From assembly GCA_036564245.1 (NCBI GenBank), contig DATCKU010000071.1, forward strand, positions 62,001 through 126,000: a stretch of DNA of 64,000 bases. The letters are read 5' to 3'. The stretch is from Thermasporomyces sp036564245. GTDB taxonomy: Bacteria > Actinomycetota > Actinomycetes > Propionibacteriales > Actinopolymorphaceae. The notes under the pieces are model-generated. The model had not been told where the DNA came from. It made no database searches and saw nothing but the letters and a program-made list of their open reading frames with translations. Below are positions 16,929 through 25,318 of the stretch, piece by piece. Numbering within the stretch: position 1 is the stretch's first letter; every line of letters starts with the position of its first letter. The position numbers and the translations under genes are program-made.

Positions 16929-17372
16929 ATGCTGATCGAGGCGGCCCGGGAGATCCCGCTCCCGGCCGAACAGGCGTGGCAGCTGCTCGTCGACTGGGAA
17001 CGTCAGGGTGAGTGGATCCCGGCGACGACCGTGCGTCGGTCCGGCGGATCTCAGCATGGCATCGGAACCCGACTTGAAGCTGCGACGGGCGTCGGCCGGC
17101 TGCGGCTCGTGGACCCCATGCTGATCGTGACGTGGGACCCACCGCGAGTCTGCGTCGTCCGACACGAAGGTGCTGTACTCAAAGGCACCGGCACGTTCGA
17201 GGTGCAGCCGCTGGGTGCCGACCGGTGTCGCGTCACGTGGCGAGAGGAGCTCGAGAGCGGTGCCGTCGGTCGGGTGCCGGGCCTGTCGGATCTGCTCGGC
17301 CGCCTGTCAGGACCGCTCCTGGGCGTTGCCCTTGCGAGGTTCGAGACCTTCGCGCGAGCAAACGCGCGGTAG
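16929..17372 (+). CDS. SRPBCC (polyketide cyclase/START-like) family protein
   Basis: A 147-residue protein of the SRPBCC helix-grip fold, which forms a hydrophobic ligand cavity. Typical features are IEAAREIPLPAEQAWQLLVDW at the start, WIPATTV, the central strand DPMLIVTWDPP, and GTGTFEVQPLGADRCRVTWREEL before the long C-terminal helix. It is divergent from the lyase gene. No ribosome site precedes the ATG, so the message may be leaderless. Members act as cyclases, hydroxylase partners or lipid carriers; the function here cannot be assigned. Confidence 0.8.
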   Translation: MLIEAAREIPLPAEQAWQLLVDWERQGEWIPATTVRRSGGSQHGIGTRLEAATGVGRLRLVDPMLIVTWDPPRVCVVRHEGAVLKGTGTFEVQPLGADRCRVTWREELESGAVGRVPGLSDLLGRLSGPLLGVALARFETFARANAR

Positions 17373-17390
17373 ACGACTCGTCGGCGCCCG

Positions 17391-17549
17391 ACTCACGACC
17401 ACATCCACCCCTGGAACACCCACCACCAAACCCGACTCGACCACCTCGCACCCGCCTGCCACCACCACAACCGCGACCGCGCCCAACACCCCCACAAATA
17501 CACCATCAAACGAAAACCCGACGGACGCTGGCACATCACAAGTAGGTGA
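17391..17549 (+). pseudogene. C-terminal remnant of a DUF222/HNH (13E12-type) endonuclease
   Basis: The frame starting near 17391 encodes DHIHPWNTHHQTRL, then APACHHHNRDR and KYTIKRKPDGRWHI, ending at TGA 17547-17549. This is the His/Asn/His end of the HNH nuclease domain of the DUF222 family that is repeated in many actinobacterial genomes. Only about 50 codons remain, in the same frame as the stop of the SRPBCC gene, with no start and no DUF222 domain. The strand is very rich in A and C, unlike the neighbours. It is probably a decayed copy or the scar of a recombination event. Confidence 0.75.
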
Positions 17550-17583
17550 GGAAGCGTTAGCCTCGACATGAGGAGGCAGAGTG

Positions 17584-18363
17584 ATGCTTGCATACGAACG
17601 CCAAGGAGCGGGTGCGCCGCTGGTACTCCTGCACGGCCTCGGACATCGCCGTCAGGCCTGGCAAACCGTCATGCCGATGCTCGCTGCCGAGCATGACGTG
17701 ATCGCGGTCGACCTTCCCGGATTCGGCGAGTCGGCACCACCGCCGGGATACCGCTGGCGGGAAGACCTTGCGCCCGCCATCGCCGCGTTCATGGATGAGC
17801 TGGGGCTAGAGCGACCACACGTCGCGGGTAACAGCCTCGGTGGCGCCCTGGCACTCGAGCTCGCCATCGCGGGAAAGGTGGCATCCGCCACAGCACTCGC
17901 TCCGGCAGGGTTCTGGACGGAGTCAGAGCGCCGCATCACACTTGTGAAACTGCGTGCACTTCGGGCGTGCACGTTCATTCCCTTGCCAGCGATGCGCCTC
18001 ATGGTCCGCTCGACGAGGCTTCGCACCTTGGCGTATGGCATGGTCGCGGGTCGACCAGATCGTCTTGAACCGCAGACGATCCTCGAGGACGCGTTGGCGA
18101 TGCGCAAAGCTTCTCGCTACATGGCTGTCGCGCGATGCGGGAAAGGCTACGCGGTCGAGGGAACACCTCAATGCCCCATCACCATTGCGTGGGGTACGAA
18201 GGATCGGATTCTTTCACCACACCAACTGGAGCGAGCACGCCGCCGATTCCCGGAGGCGCAGCATGCCGAGCTCGACGGCTGCGGACACGTTCCGATGAGC
18301 GACGATCCTGAGCGAGTGGCGGAGCTGATCCTCGACACCACCAAAGCAGCAGGTCGTCCGTAA
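17584..18363 (+). CDS. Alpha/beta-fold hydrolase
   Basis: A 259-residue hydrolase. The oxyanion-hole motif LLHGLGHRRQAW lies near residue 18; the nucleophile serine is in GNSLGGALAL; the acid is probably the Asp in WGTKDRIL; and the catalytic His is in DGCGHVPMSDDPE. ATG 17584 lies 7 bases from AGGAGG (17571-17576); an upstream GTG at 17581 would be only 4 bases away. It lies 25 bases before a Baeyer-Villiger-type monooxygenase gene, so the pair may oxidise a ketone to an ester or lactone and then hydrolyse it. The substrate is unknown. Confidence 0.88.
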   Translation: MLAYERQGAGAPLVLLHGLGHRRQAWQTVMPMLAAEHDVIAVDLPGFGESAPPPGYRWREDLAPAIAAFMDELGLERPHVAGNSLGGALALELAIAGKVASATALAPAGFWTESERRITLVKLRALRACTFIPLPAMRLMVRSTRLRTLAYGMVAGRPDRLEPQTILEDALAMRKASRYMAVARCGKGYAVEGTPQCPITIAWGTKDRILSPHQLERARRRFPEAQHAELDGCGHVPMSDDPERVAELILDTTKAAGRP

Positions 18364-18388
18364 CAAGGGCCCAACGCGGAGGTTGTCC

Positions 18389-19876
18389 ATGACCGACGTG
18401 ATCGTGATCGGCGCCGGGTTCGGTGGCATCGGTACCGCGATCCAGCTCAAGCGCGCAGGCATCACCGACTTCGCCGTGCTCGAGAAGGCGTCGGATGTGG
18501 GCGGCACGTGGCGAGAGAACGCATATCCCGGTTGCGCGTGCGATGTGCCGAGCCATCTCTACTCGTTCTCGTACGAGCTCAACCCCGCCTGGTCACGAGT
18601 CTTCGCGCCTCGCGAGGAAATCTGGGAGTACCTTCGGCACTGCGTGCAGAAGTATCAGCTCGAGCCGCACATCCAGTACGGCGTCCGTGTGGACAGGCTG
18701 GACTGGGACGACGACCAATACGTCTGGCACGTGACGACGGCGACAGGCGACACGCTGACCGCCAAGGCTGTCGTGCTTGCCACCGGCCCCCTCCACATCC
18801 CTTCCTATCCTGACGTGCCAGGACGTGAGACGTTCGGCGGCACGAGTTTCCATTCCTCGGCGTGGGACAGCTCGTGTGACCTCCACGGAAAGCGGGTTGC
18901 GGTCGTCGGCACCGGCGCAAGCGCCATCCAGTTCATCCCGCACGTCGCCCGTCAGGCGTCGAAACTGTACGTCTTTCAGCGGACGCCAGCATGGATCCAT
19001 CCTCGACCAGATGCCGAGATCCCGCTGAAGTGGCGCAGACGGTTCGAGGCGATGCCTTTCCTCATGCGACTGTTCCGAGCGGGAATCTACTGGGGCTTGG
19101 AGGCACGCGGCATGGGCTTTGCCGTCCACCCCAAGCTCATGCGGATGCACGAGGCCATTGCCCGTCGTCACTTGGAACGTCAGGTCCCGGATCCGGAGCT
19201 ACGCAAGAAGCTCACGCCTGACTACACGATCGGATGCAAGCGGATCGTGCTCTCCTCCGACTACTACCCCACTTTGTGCGAGCCGCACGTCGAGCTGGTA
19301 ACGGAAGGGATCGAACGCATCACGCAGAGCGGAGTCGTGACCGGGGATGGACGACACATTGAGGTCGACGTCCTCATATACGGCACGGGGTTCAAGGTCG
19401 TCTCCGGGCTCATGGAGCAGCGAATCACGGGAAAGGGCGGTCGGACGATCCAGGAGGCCTGGCGAGACGGAGTGAAGGCCTATCACGGGATCTCGGTCGC
19501 CGGATTCCCGAACCTCTTCATGCTTCTTGGCCCGAACACCGGCAGCGGGCACACGTCGGTGGTGTTCTCGATCGAGGTGCAGGTCCAGCACATCGTGCGG
19601 CTACTCCGGCGCCTCAAGAAGGCGAACGCCGACAGCGTGGAAGTCAAGGAAGATGTCCAGCGCCGGTTCAACTCCAGGCTCCATCGCCGACTGCGCAGGG
19701 CAGTGTGGAGCGCGGGCGGCTGCCGAAGCTGGTACCTCGACGAGCACGGCGTGAACCGCTCGCTTTGGCCCGGCTTCTCCTTCGAGTACTGGCTGCGCGC
19801 CCGGCGCCCCGCACGCCTTGCCTACCACATGAGCAGCGCCCGTCCCCGCGAACGCGACATCGTCCTCAGCCGATGA
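18389..19876 (+). CDS. FAD-dependent Baeyer-Villiger-type monooxygenase
   Basis: A 495-residue flavoprotein that uses NADPH and O2. The FAD-binding GAGFGGIGTA lies near residues 9-18, the Baeyer-Villiger fingerprint FGGTSFHSSAW near 148-158 and the NADPH-binding VVGTGASAIQF about 20 residues later. EKASDVGGTWRENAYPGCACD is also typical. The start is ATG 18389, preceded by GCGGAGG (18376-18382). It forms an operon with the alpha/beta hydrolase and its 3' end overlaps the convergent isomerase gene by 11 bases. It would insert oxygen next to a carbonyl of a ketone, or act as a related hydroxylase; which ketone is unknown. Confidence 0.9.
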   Translation: MTDVIVIGAGFGGIGTAIQLKRAGITDFAVLEKASDVGGTWRENAYPGCACDVPSHLYSFSYELNPAWSRVFAPREEIWEYLRHCVQKYQLEPHIQYGVRVDRLDWDDDQYVWHVTTATGDTLTAKAVVLATGPLHIPSYPDVPGRETFGGTSFHSSAWDSSCDLHGKRVAVVGTGASAIQFIPHVARQASKLYVFQRTPAWIHPRPDAEIPLKWRRRFEAMPFLMRLFRAGIYWGLEARGMGFAVHPKLMRMHEAIARRHLERQVPDPELRKKLTPDYTIGCKRIVLSSDYYPTLCEPHVELVTEGIERITQSGVVTGDGRHIEVDVLIYGTGFKVVSGLMEQRITGKGGRTIQEAWRDGVKAYHGISVAGFPNLFMLLGPNTGSGHTSVVFSIEVQVQHIVRLLRRLKKANADSVEVKEDVQRRFNSRLHRRLRRAVWSAGGCRSWYLDEHGVNRSLWPGFSFEYWLRARRPARLAYHMSSARPRERDIVLSR

Positions 19877-20834
19877 GTGCCTTTCGCACCAGCGCCTGAG
19901 CGGCCATCGCGTCGTGCCGGCTCTGGATCTCCTCCAGCTCCTCGATGGGGAGCCGGTCGACGCATTCCTCGAGTCGTCGAATGCTCGCGACGCTCTGGCG
20001 CACGGCCTCGATCCTGTCCTCACGGTAGGGGAACAGGTCGAGCTTCAGCGGGCCAGACCAGCCGATCTGACGTACGACATAGAGGAACTCCAACGTCTCG
20101 ACCAGATGCAAGGCACCGACCGTGAGGTCGTCGTCCCACTCGCGGTAGTTGTCATCGAGCTCGATGTCGACCAACCGACCCGCGGCATGCACCATCGCGA
20201 GTGCCTCGGCAGGATTCTCCTTCGCAAACAGCGAGTGCCCGAAGTCGATGACGACACCGAGGTTGTCGACCCCGGCCTGCTCGATGTTCACCAGGGTCGC
20301 CGCTGCCGTACTCCACAGGAGGCGAGTCCTGGGCTCCTTCAGCTTGTACTCGATGGCAAATGTGGTGTCCGGGTGGTTGCGCGCGACGTCACGGATCCCG
20401 CCGATGCCATGTTCACGCAGCGTTCGATAGTCCACCTGGAACGGGTAGTCGTAGCCGTCCTGTCCAGGCCAGAACTTCACGTAGCGCGCACCCAGCTGGC
20501 GAGCGACATCCACCGACTCGTCCGCAAGATCCGTCGCCTTCTTGCGTACGGCCGGATCAGCGTGTGAGAACGAACCGCTTCGGAACTGCCGGTTGTAGAT
20601 GACCGGCGTGACGCAGACGGTCTGTAGACCAGCCTCGTCGAGCGCCTTCTTGACGTCCGCAACGCTGAGGTCAGGCTCCGGCCAGGGGTAGTTGATGTCG
20701 ATACCGACCAGCTCACCGGTCGCCGCGGCCTGGGCGATGACATCGAGGGTGGCGACGGGCGGGTTGTAGCCATCTGTCGCGTACCGGTCGATGATCTGGC
20801 CGAATACCCACATGCCAGCGGTGAATTCCCTCAT
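19866..20834 (-). CDS. TIM-barrel sugar isomerase/epimerase (xylose-isomerase-like)
   Basis: A 322-residue metal-dependent barrel enzyme of the xylose isomerase-like family. Likely metal ligands are the Glu in TFAIEYKLKEPR, Asp and His in GVVIDFGHSLFAKEN, and the acidic cluster in VDIELDDNYREWDDD. ARQLGARYVKFWPG is a typical strand end. ATG 20834 overlaps the stop of the kinase gene in an ATGA junction, so it is the last gene of the operon nucleoside-hydrolase-like, kinase, isomerase. With the kinase and split transketolase it would convert an aldose to the ketose that is phosphorylated. D-apiose isomerase is a candidate activity; related members act on rhamnose or xylose. Confidence 0.85.
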   Translation of the reverse strand: MREFTAGMWVFGQIIDRYATDGYNPPVATLDVIAQAAATGELVGIDINYPWPEPDLSVADVKKALDEAGLQTVCVTPVIYNRQFRSGSFSHADPAVRKKATDLADESVDVARQLGARYVKFWPGQDGYDYPFQVDYRTLREHGIGGIRDVARNHPDTTFAIEYKLKEPRTRLLWSTAAATLVNIEQAGVDNLGVVIDFGHSLFAKENPAEALAMVHAAGRLVDIELDDNYREWDDDLTVGALHLVETLEFLYVVRQIGWSGPLKLDLFPYREDRIEAVRQSVASIRRLEECVDRLPIEELEEIQSRHDAMAAQALVRKALIG

Positions 20835-22321
20835 CCTGTCCTCCCAGTCGTGCCACGTGCCCGTCGTATCGCGTCGTGCCACTCCGCCATGCGCGCGCCT
20901 CGGTCGTGAGCCTGCGGGTGGAATGTCTCTCGTTGCTCCACGAGGTCGACCAGCTGGTCCTCAGTCCACAGCCCTGCTCGCAGTCCGGCGAGGTAAGCCG
21001 CACCCAGGGCGGAGACGTCTGGTCGCGCGGAACGCTCGACCGTCACGCCAGCCAGATCGGCTTGGATCTGCATGAGTGTGTCGTTCCCGCTCCCGCCGCC
21101 GTCGGCAAGTATCCGATCGACGACGACCCCTTGCGCCCGTATCGCATCCACCACGTCGGCCACCTGGAAGGCGGTCGACTCGAGAGCCGAGCGCGCCACC
21201 TGAGCGGGGCCGGTGGAAAGCGAAAGCCCCGTGAGCAAACCGGTCGCTTCGGCGTCCCACCACGGTGCAGCCAAGCCGTTGAAACCGGGTACGAGGTGGA
21301 CCCCGTCGCTCGATGCGGTTGCGGCGACCTCGGCGAGGTCCCCGGCAGTCGTGCCAAGGAGGCGCGCGAGCCACTGCAGGGTCGCACCAGTGGAGCGGAT
21401 GTTGCCCTCGAGCGCGTAGGCCACCGACACGTCGCCCACCTGCCATGCGATCGTCCGGCATACTCCCGCCGAGTGTCCCCTCTCGTTGCCGCCGTGATCG
21501 TCTGCTACGAGCGCCATGACCGACGATCCTGTGCCGTAGGTGACCTTCACGACTCCTGCCGTGCGAATGCCATGCCCGAAGAGCGCCGCATGGGAGTCCC
21601 CGAGAACAGCGAGGACGGGTACGCCGTCCGGCAACGGATCAAGGCCTCGTACGGTGGGAAAGGGTCCGTCAGATGGCCGGATCTCGGGCAGCACTGCAGG
21701 TGGAACGTCGAACTCGTCAAGCAGGTCTGCAGACCAGGTGCGTCCGTCGAGATCGAGCAGCTGAGTACGCGAGGCGTTGCCGATCTCGACAACGTGCTGG
21801 TCGTCAGCCTTTGCGCATCTGCTGAGCAGCCACGAGTCGACGGTGCCGATGCAGATCTCACCGCTGCGCGACCGGCGTCGTTCCGGGTCGTGGTGGTCGA
21901 GCAGCCACCTGGCCTTCAAGGCCGAGAACATGGGATCGAGTGGCAGCCCGCTGATGGCGAAGATCTTCGCCGGATCCATGCGAACTTCTCGGCAGAGCGG
22001 CGCCGTACGCTGATCCTGCCAGCTCAGGATGGGCCCCAGTGGCGAACCGGACGACCGCTCCCACGCACCCACGGATTCCCGCTGATTGCTGAGCCCTACG
22101 GCGACCACGGCCGCAGGATCGAGCTCGGCAAGGCAGCCAGCTACGGCTCTGCGCACACTCTCCCAGATCTCCTCGGCATCCTGTTCCACCCAGCCTGGCC
22201 TCGGACGTGATTCCGAGACAGGTATCCGAGCCCTGCCGACCACCTTGCCTCGACGATCGAGAGCCACTGCCTTCGTACTGCTCGATCCTTGATCGACGGC
22301 GACGACCAGTGGGTCAGGCAT
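20831..22321 (-). CDS. FGGY-family carbohydrate kinase, glycerol-kinase-like
   Basis: A 496-residue ATP-dependent kinase. Two actin-like domains show VAVDQGSSSTKAVALD at the N-terminus, GLSNQRESVGAWE, ILSWQDQRT, IGNASRTQLLD, TYGTGSSVMAL and ILADGGGSGNDTLMQ. These match the order and wording of glycerol kinases, but the substrate Asp-Gln pair is GDSHAALFG here, with Ser replacing Gln. A different polyol or ketose is therefore likely. ATG 22321 has GGAG six bases upstream. It lies between the nucleoside-hydrolase-like and isomerase genes under the SorC-type operator at 23261. D-apulose, erythrulose or dihydroxyacetone are candidate substrates. Confidence 0.88.
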   Translation of the reverse strand: MPDPLVVAVDQGSSSTKAVALDRRGKVVGRARIPVSESRPRPGWVEQDAEEIWESVRRAVAGCLAELDPAAVVAVGLSNQRESVGAWERSSGSPLGPILSWQDQRTAPLCREVRMDPAKIFAISGLPLDPMFSALKARWLLDHHDPERRRSRSGEICIGTVDSWLLSRCAKADDQHVVEIGNASRTQLLDLDGRTWSADLLDEFDVPPAVLPEIRPSDGPFPTVRGLDPLPDGVPVLAVLGDSHAALFGHGIRTAGVVKVTYGTGSSVMALVADDHGGNERGHSAGVCRTIAWQVGDVSVAYALEGNIRSTGATLQWLARLLGTTAGDLAEVAATASSDGVHLVPGFNGLAAPWWDAEATGLLTGLSLSTGPAQVARSALESTAFQVADVVDAIRAQGVVVDRILADGGGSGNDTLMQIQADLAGVTVERSARPDVSALGAAYLAGLRAGLWTEDQLVDLVEQRETFHPQAHDRGARMAEWHDAIRRARGTTGRTG

Positions 22322-22336
22322 GCCATGCTCCAACCC

Positions 22337-23245
22337 TCAGCCAGCCTTGGTGAACAGGCGGAGCTTGGCGAAGAAGTCCTCGAAGAGGAAGCGGGAGTCG
22401 ATGCTCTCGTACACCCGGATCGGCCGATGCGCCACGCTGAAGTCGTACTCCCCTTCGGCAGTGAATCCGGGCGCCGGGCGCTCGACGTACCGCCCGCAGA
22501 CCGGGTTGAGCATCACACCGACGGCTGGCGAGTCACCAAGGCAGCGATACTCCATCGGGCGTCCGGCCCGCTTCTCGTTGAACTCCACGAGCTGCCGCAC
22601 GAGATACTCGCCGATCTTCCCACACGGCGCGACCTTCTCGTCGAGCTCGGCATAGCTCACCGCGGTCATGACGTACGTCGACATCGGGATCTGCCAGAGC
22701 TTCACCTGCGAGCTGAAGACGACGCTCGCCGCCCGGATGTCGTTGGAGAGGTTGAACTCCGGCCGGTAGGCCGGTGGCCCGTCGTACGGTGGACCTCCGA
22801 TCCACACGACGGTCACGTCTTGTTCGGCGATCCGCGGCTCCATGAGCAACGCAGAGGCCATGTCGGTGAGCGGACCGAAGAACGCGACGAACAGCGGCCC
22901 TGCGTCCTGTCGCATCGCCTCCTCGATGATGAGTTCAGCACCGGGAGACGGCACCGGAGTCTTGTGATCGGGCAAGGCGTATGGCGCGCCGTTCTCCACT
23001 CGCACCTGGTCGGTGAGATCCATGAGCCGCAGGATCAGGTCGACCTCCTCGCGGCTGTCGAGCATGCTGCGTTCGCTGCGACCGGGACGGAACCCGAAGT
23101 GCGCGGGGATGATGCCGCGCAGGTCGAAGCTCGGCGACAGCAGGGCGTGGACGATGGCGAACTGGTCATCCGCTTCGTTCTTGGCGTCGGTGTTGATGAT
23201 GACCCTGTGCTGCAACGCGAGACGGCGGCTTGAGTACGACGGCAT
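22337..23245 (-). CDS. Nucleoside-hydrolase-fold protein with altered metal motif
   Basis: A 302-residue protein of the inosine/uridine nucleoside hydrolase superfamily, normally Ca-dependent N-glycosidases. The N-terminal metal motif is NTDAKNEADDQFAIVHALL with D20, D26 and D27; canonical enzymes have DxDxxxDD, so the first Asp is Asn and two residues are inserted. VTVVWIGGPP and EFNLSNDIRAASVVFSS correspond to the conserved later strand and the Asn/Asp site. It is the first gene of a leftward operon with the kinase and isomerase, with GGGAG before ATG 23245 and a SorC-type operator 16 bases upstream. It may release the sugar from a glycoside taken up by the adjacent importer. Confidence 0.78.
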   Translation of the reverse strand: MPSYSSRRLALQHRVIINTDAKNEADDQFAIVHALLSPSFDLRGIIPAHFGFRPGRSERSMLDSREEVDLILRLMDLTDQVRVENGAPYALPDHKTPVPSPGAELIIEEAMRQDAGPLFVAFFGPLTDMASALLMEPRIAEQDVTVVWIGGPPYDGPPAYRPEFNLSNDIRAASVVFSSQVKLWQIPMSTYVMTAVSYAELDEKVAPCGKIGEYLVRQLVEFNEKRAGRPMEYRCLGDSPAVGVMLNPVCGRYVERPAPGFTAEGEYDFSVAHRPIRVYESIDSRFLFEDFFAKLRLFTKAG

Positions 23246-23260
23246 GGCAGCTCTCCCGCA

Positions 23261-23290
23261 GCATATCTATTCAGCCACGTTTGATTATGC
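23261..23290 (+). promoter_or_regulatory. SorC-type operator, site C
   Basis: The core ATATCTATTCA (23263-23273) matches the operators at 30564 and 29383 with one difference each. Fifteen of 16 bases of the block AGCATATCTATTCAGC are shared with the site at 30561. Outer arms GCATA (23261) and TATGC (23286-23290) are complementary. It lies between the promoter at 23302-23330 and the start of the nucleoside-hydrolase-like gene, the place for a repressor site. Confidence 0.6.
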
Positions 23291-23301
23291 GGATACTGGG
23301 A

Positions 23302-23330
23302 CGCTAATGACACGCCCGCAGGGGTGTCAA
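23302..23330 (-). promoter_or_regulatory. Promoter for the nucleoside-hydrolase/kinase/isomerase operon
   Basis: On the minus strand TTGACA (23330-23325) is followed after 17 bases by TTAGCG (23307-23302). The spacer contains a near-perfect inverted repeat, TGACAC and GTGTCA. The same wording (CTTGACAC, then GTCATTA) occurs in the importer promoter at 29425-29453. Confidence 0.5.
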
Positions 23331-23354
23331 GAGATGGAGCTGGCGGATATCGGC

Positions 23355-24329
23355 TCAGGCCATGTGGCACGCGACCTCGCGTCCATCCTCCTTGCGAACG
23401 GCAGAAGGGCGCTCCCGCTCGCAGATCTCGGCCGCCAACGGGCATCGATGACGGAACTTGCAACCCTCCAACTGGAACTCCTTCGCCTCGAGGTCCGCAG
23501 CCGCGAAAGTCCCTCTTTCCCACTTGTGACCGACGCGCGGAATCGAGTCCAGCAGGAGCCGGGTGTACGGATGGCGTGGATCACCCAGGACCTGCCTCGC
23601 GGGTCCGAACTCCACGATCGTGCCGCGGTACATGACAGCGATGTAGTCGCTGATGTAGTAGGCCGTGGCCAGGTCGTGCGTGATGTAGAGGAAGCTCGTC
23701 TGATAGTCGAGCTTCAGGCGCCGAAACAGGTTGACGATGTTCATCCGCAGCGACGCGTCGATCATGCTCACCGGCTCATCCGCGACGATGAGCCGCGGGC
23801 GTGGAATGAGCGCCCGTGCGATCGAGATTCGCTGCAGCTCTCCGCCGGAGAACTGGTTCGGGTACTTTCCCTTGACATCGTCGTACTTCAGGCCGACTGC
23901 GCGTAGCGCATCGGTCATCGAGGCAATGGCGTCCTGCCGGTCGTACTTCGCGACTCGGGTCGCGGTGTCGTACAAGTAGGCGTCCACGGTGCGGTACGAA
24001 CTGAACGCCTCGAACGGGTTCTGGAAGATCGGCTGCACCGAGCGCAGGAACACCGACTTCGACGGCTTGGCGCCAGGACCGGCGACCACCAGGTCGTAGA
24101 CCGACGCCGTGCCTGCCGTCGCGTCGACCAAGCGAAGGATCACCTTGGCCAGCGTGGTCTTCCCACTGCCGGATTCCCCTACGACGCTGATGATCGCGGG
24201 CTCTGCGCTCTCGACGTGGAGGTCGACCCGATCGAGCGCCCTGATTCGCACCTTGTGCGGGAAGCTGCCGAGCCGGTAGACCTTCTCCAGCCCGCTAACG
24301 TCGAGAGTCGGACGTCGCTCGCTTGTCAT
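23355..24329 (-). CDS. Oligopeptide/oligosaccharide ABC importer ATPase (OppF/DppF type)
   Basis: A 324-residue ATPase that energises the Opp-type importer. Walker A is GESGSGKTTLAK near residue 52, the signature FSGGELQRISIARAL, Walker B RLIVADEPVSMID and the switch His in YITHDLATAYY. The C-terminal oligopeptide-transporter extension with clustered Cys (CKFRHRCPLAAEIC) may bind an Fe-S cluster, as in other Dpp ATPases. Its ATG overlaps the stop of the preceding ATPase gene (ATGA). It is the last gene of the five-gene operon. Opp/Dpp-type systems in actinobacteria import sugars as well as peptides; the catabolic context favours a sugar or glycoside. Confidence 0.92.
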   Translation of the reverse strand: MTSERRPTLDVSGLEKVYRLGSFPHKVRIRALDRVDLHVESAEPAIISVVGESGSGKTTLAKVILRLVDATAGTASVYDLVVAGPGAKPSKSVFLRSVQPIFQNPFEAFSSYRTVDAYLYDTATRVAKYDRQDAIASMTDALRAVGLKYDDVKGKYPNQFSGGELQRISIARALIPRPRLIVADEPVSMIDASLRMNIVNLFRRLKLDYQTSFLYITHDLATAYYISDYIAVMYRGTIVEFGPARQVLGDPRHPYTRLLLDSIPRVGHKWERGTFAAADLEAKEFQLEGCKFRHRCPLAAEICERERPSAVRKEDGREVACHMA

Positions 24330-25318
24330 CCGGCACCTCTTGCCAGCGTTGCGGTCTTGGGCTGCTCCGGGTCAGCGCCTGCGAAGTGGCAGGCGGTGTA
24401 GTGCCCGGGTCGATGCTCCTCGAGCGGTGGCTCGGTCGAGCGGCACAGGTCTGTGGCGAGTGGGCAGCGAGCAGCGAACCGACATCCACGAAGGTCGTCC
24501 CACAAGCTCGGCGGCCGCCCCGGCACACCTTCGTGGATCTGATCGTCTCCAATGGAGGGCAAAGAGTCGATCAGCATCCTGGTGTACGGGTGGAGGGGGC
24601 GCTCGAAGACGTCGGCTGAGTCGCCGTACTCCACCACCTTCGCCGCGTACATGATGAGCATCTTGTGGGTGATCTGGTAGTGCACGCCCATGTCGTGCGA
24701 CACCAGGATGATCGTGTTGCGCATCTGCTCCTGCAGGTCCATGAGCAGCAGGAGAATGCTCTTCTGCACCACCACGTCCAACGCCGTCGTGGGCTCGTCG
24801 GCGAGGATGATGTCGGGCCGGAAGAACGTCGCCATCGCCACCATGACGCGCTGGCGCATCCCACCCGAGAGTTGGTGCGGATAGGAGTCCAGCACCTCGG
24901 GTGGGAGGCCGAGCTGACGGAGGTACGTCCGAACCTCCGCGAGCACGTCGGCCCGCTTCCTCGAGCCGTCTAGGAAGTCAGTGAACTGGTCGCGAATCCT
25001 CACGACCGGGTTGAGCGAGCTCATCGAGCTCTGGGGGATGTAGGAGATGCGTCGGAACCACTGCCGCCGGATCGTCCGGTGGTCGACGGGCCGACCCCTC
25101 TCGTCTTCGAAGCCGTACTCGACCGAGCCGCTCGCCAGCGAGAGCGGCGAGGTGATGTCGCCGTAGATCACCTTCATCAACGTGCTCTTGCCACACCCGG
25201 ACTCGCCCGCGACACCGACGATCACACCACCCGGGATCTCCAGGTCGACCTGGTCGACCGCTTTGACCCGACCGCGCCTGGTGGTGTACTCGGCCACGAT
25301 GTTGTTGAGCCGGATCAT
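24326..25318 (-). CDS. Oligopeptide/oligosaccharide ABC importer ATPase (OppD/DppD type)
   Basis: A 330-residue ATPase, partner of the OppF-type subunit. I start it at ATG 25318 (MIRLNNIVAEYTTRRG), which overlaps the permease stop in an ATGA junction; the open frame upstream is a shadow of the permease. Walker A is GESGCGKSTLMK near residue 40, the signature LSGGMRQRVMVAMA, Walker B DIILADEPTTALD and the switch His in LVSHDMGVHY. The C-terminal extension has the CRFAARCPLATDLC motif of Dpp ATPases. One ATPase of each kind with two permeases makes a complete importer core. Confidence 0.92.
   Translation of the reverse strand: MIRLNNIVAEYTTRRGRVKAVDQVDLEIPGGVIVGVAGESGCGKSTLMKVIYGDITSPLSLASGSVEYGFEDERGRPVDHRTIRRQWFRRISYIPQSSMSSLNPVVRIRDQFTDFLDGSRKRADVLAEVRTYLRQLGLPPEVLDSYPHQLSGGMRQRVMVAMATFFRPDIILADEPTTALDVVVQKSILLLLMDLQEQMRNTIILVSHDMGVHYQITHKMLIMYAAKVVEYGDSADVFERPLHPYTRMLIDSLPSIGDDQIHEGVPGRPPSLWDDLRGCRFAARCPLATDLCRSTEPPLEEHRPGHYTACHFAGADPEQPKTATLARGAG

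Noticed and set aside
17400..17545. A/C-rich stretch that looks like simple sequence or a repeat array
   Set aside because: In one frame it encodes the conserved end of an HNH nuclease, so it is decayed coding sequence, not a simple repeat.
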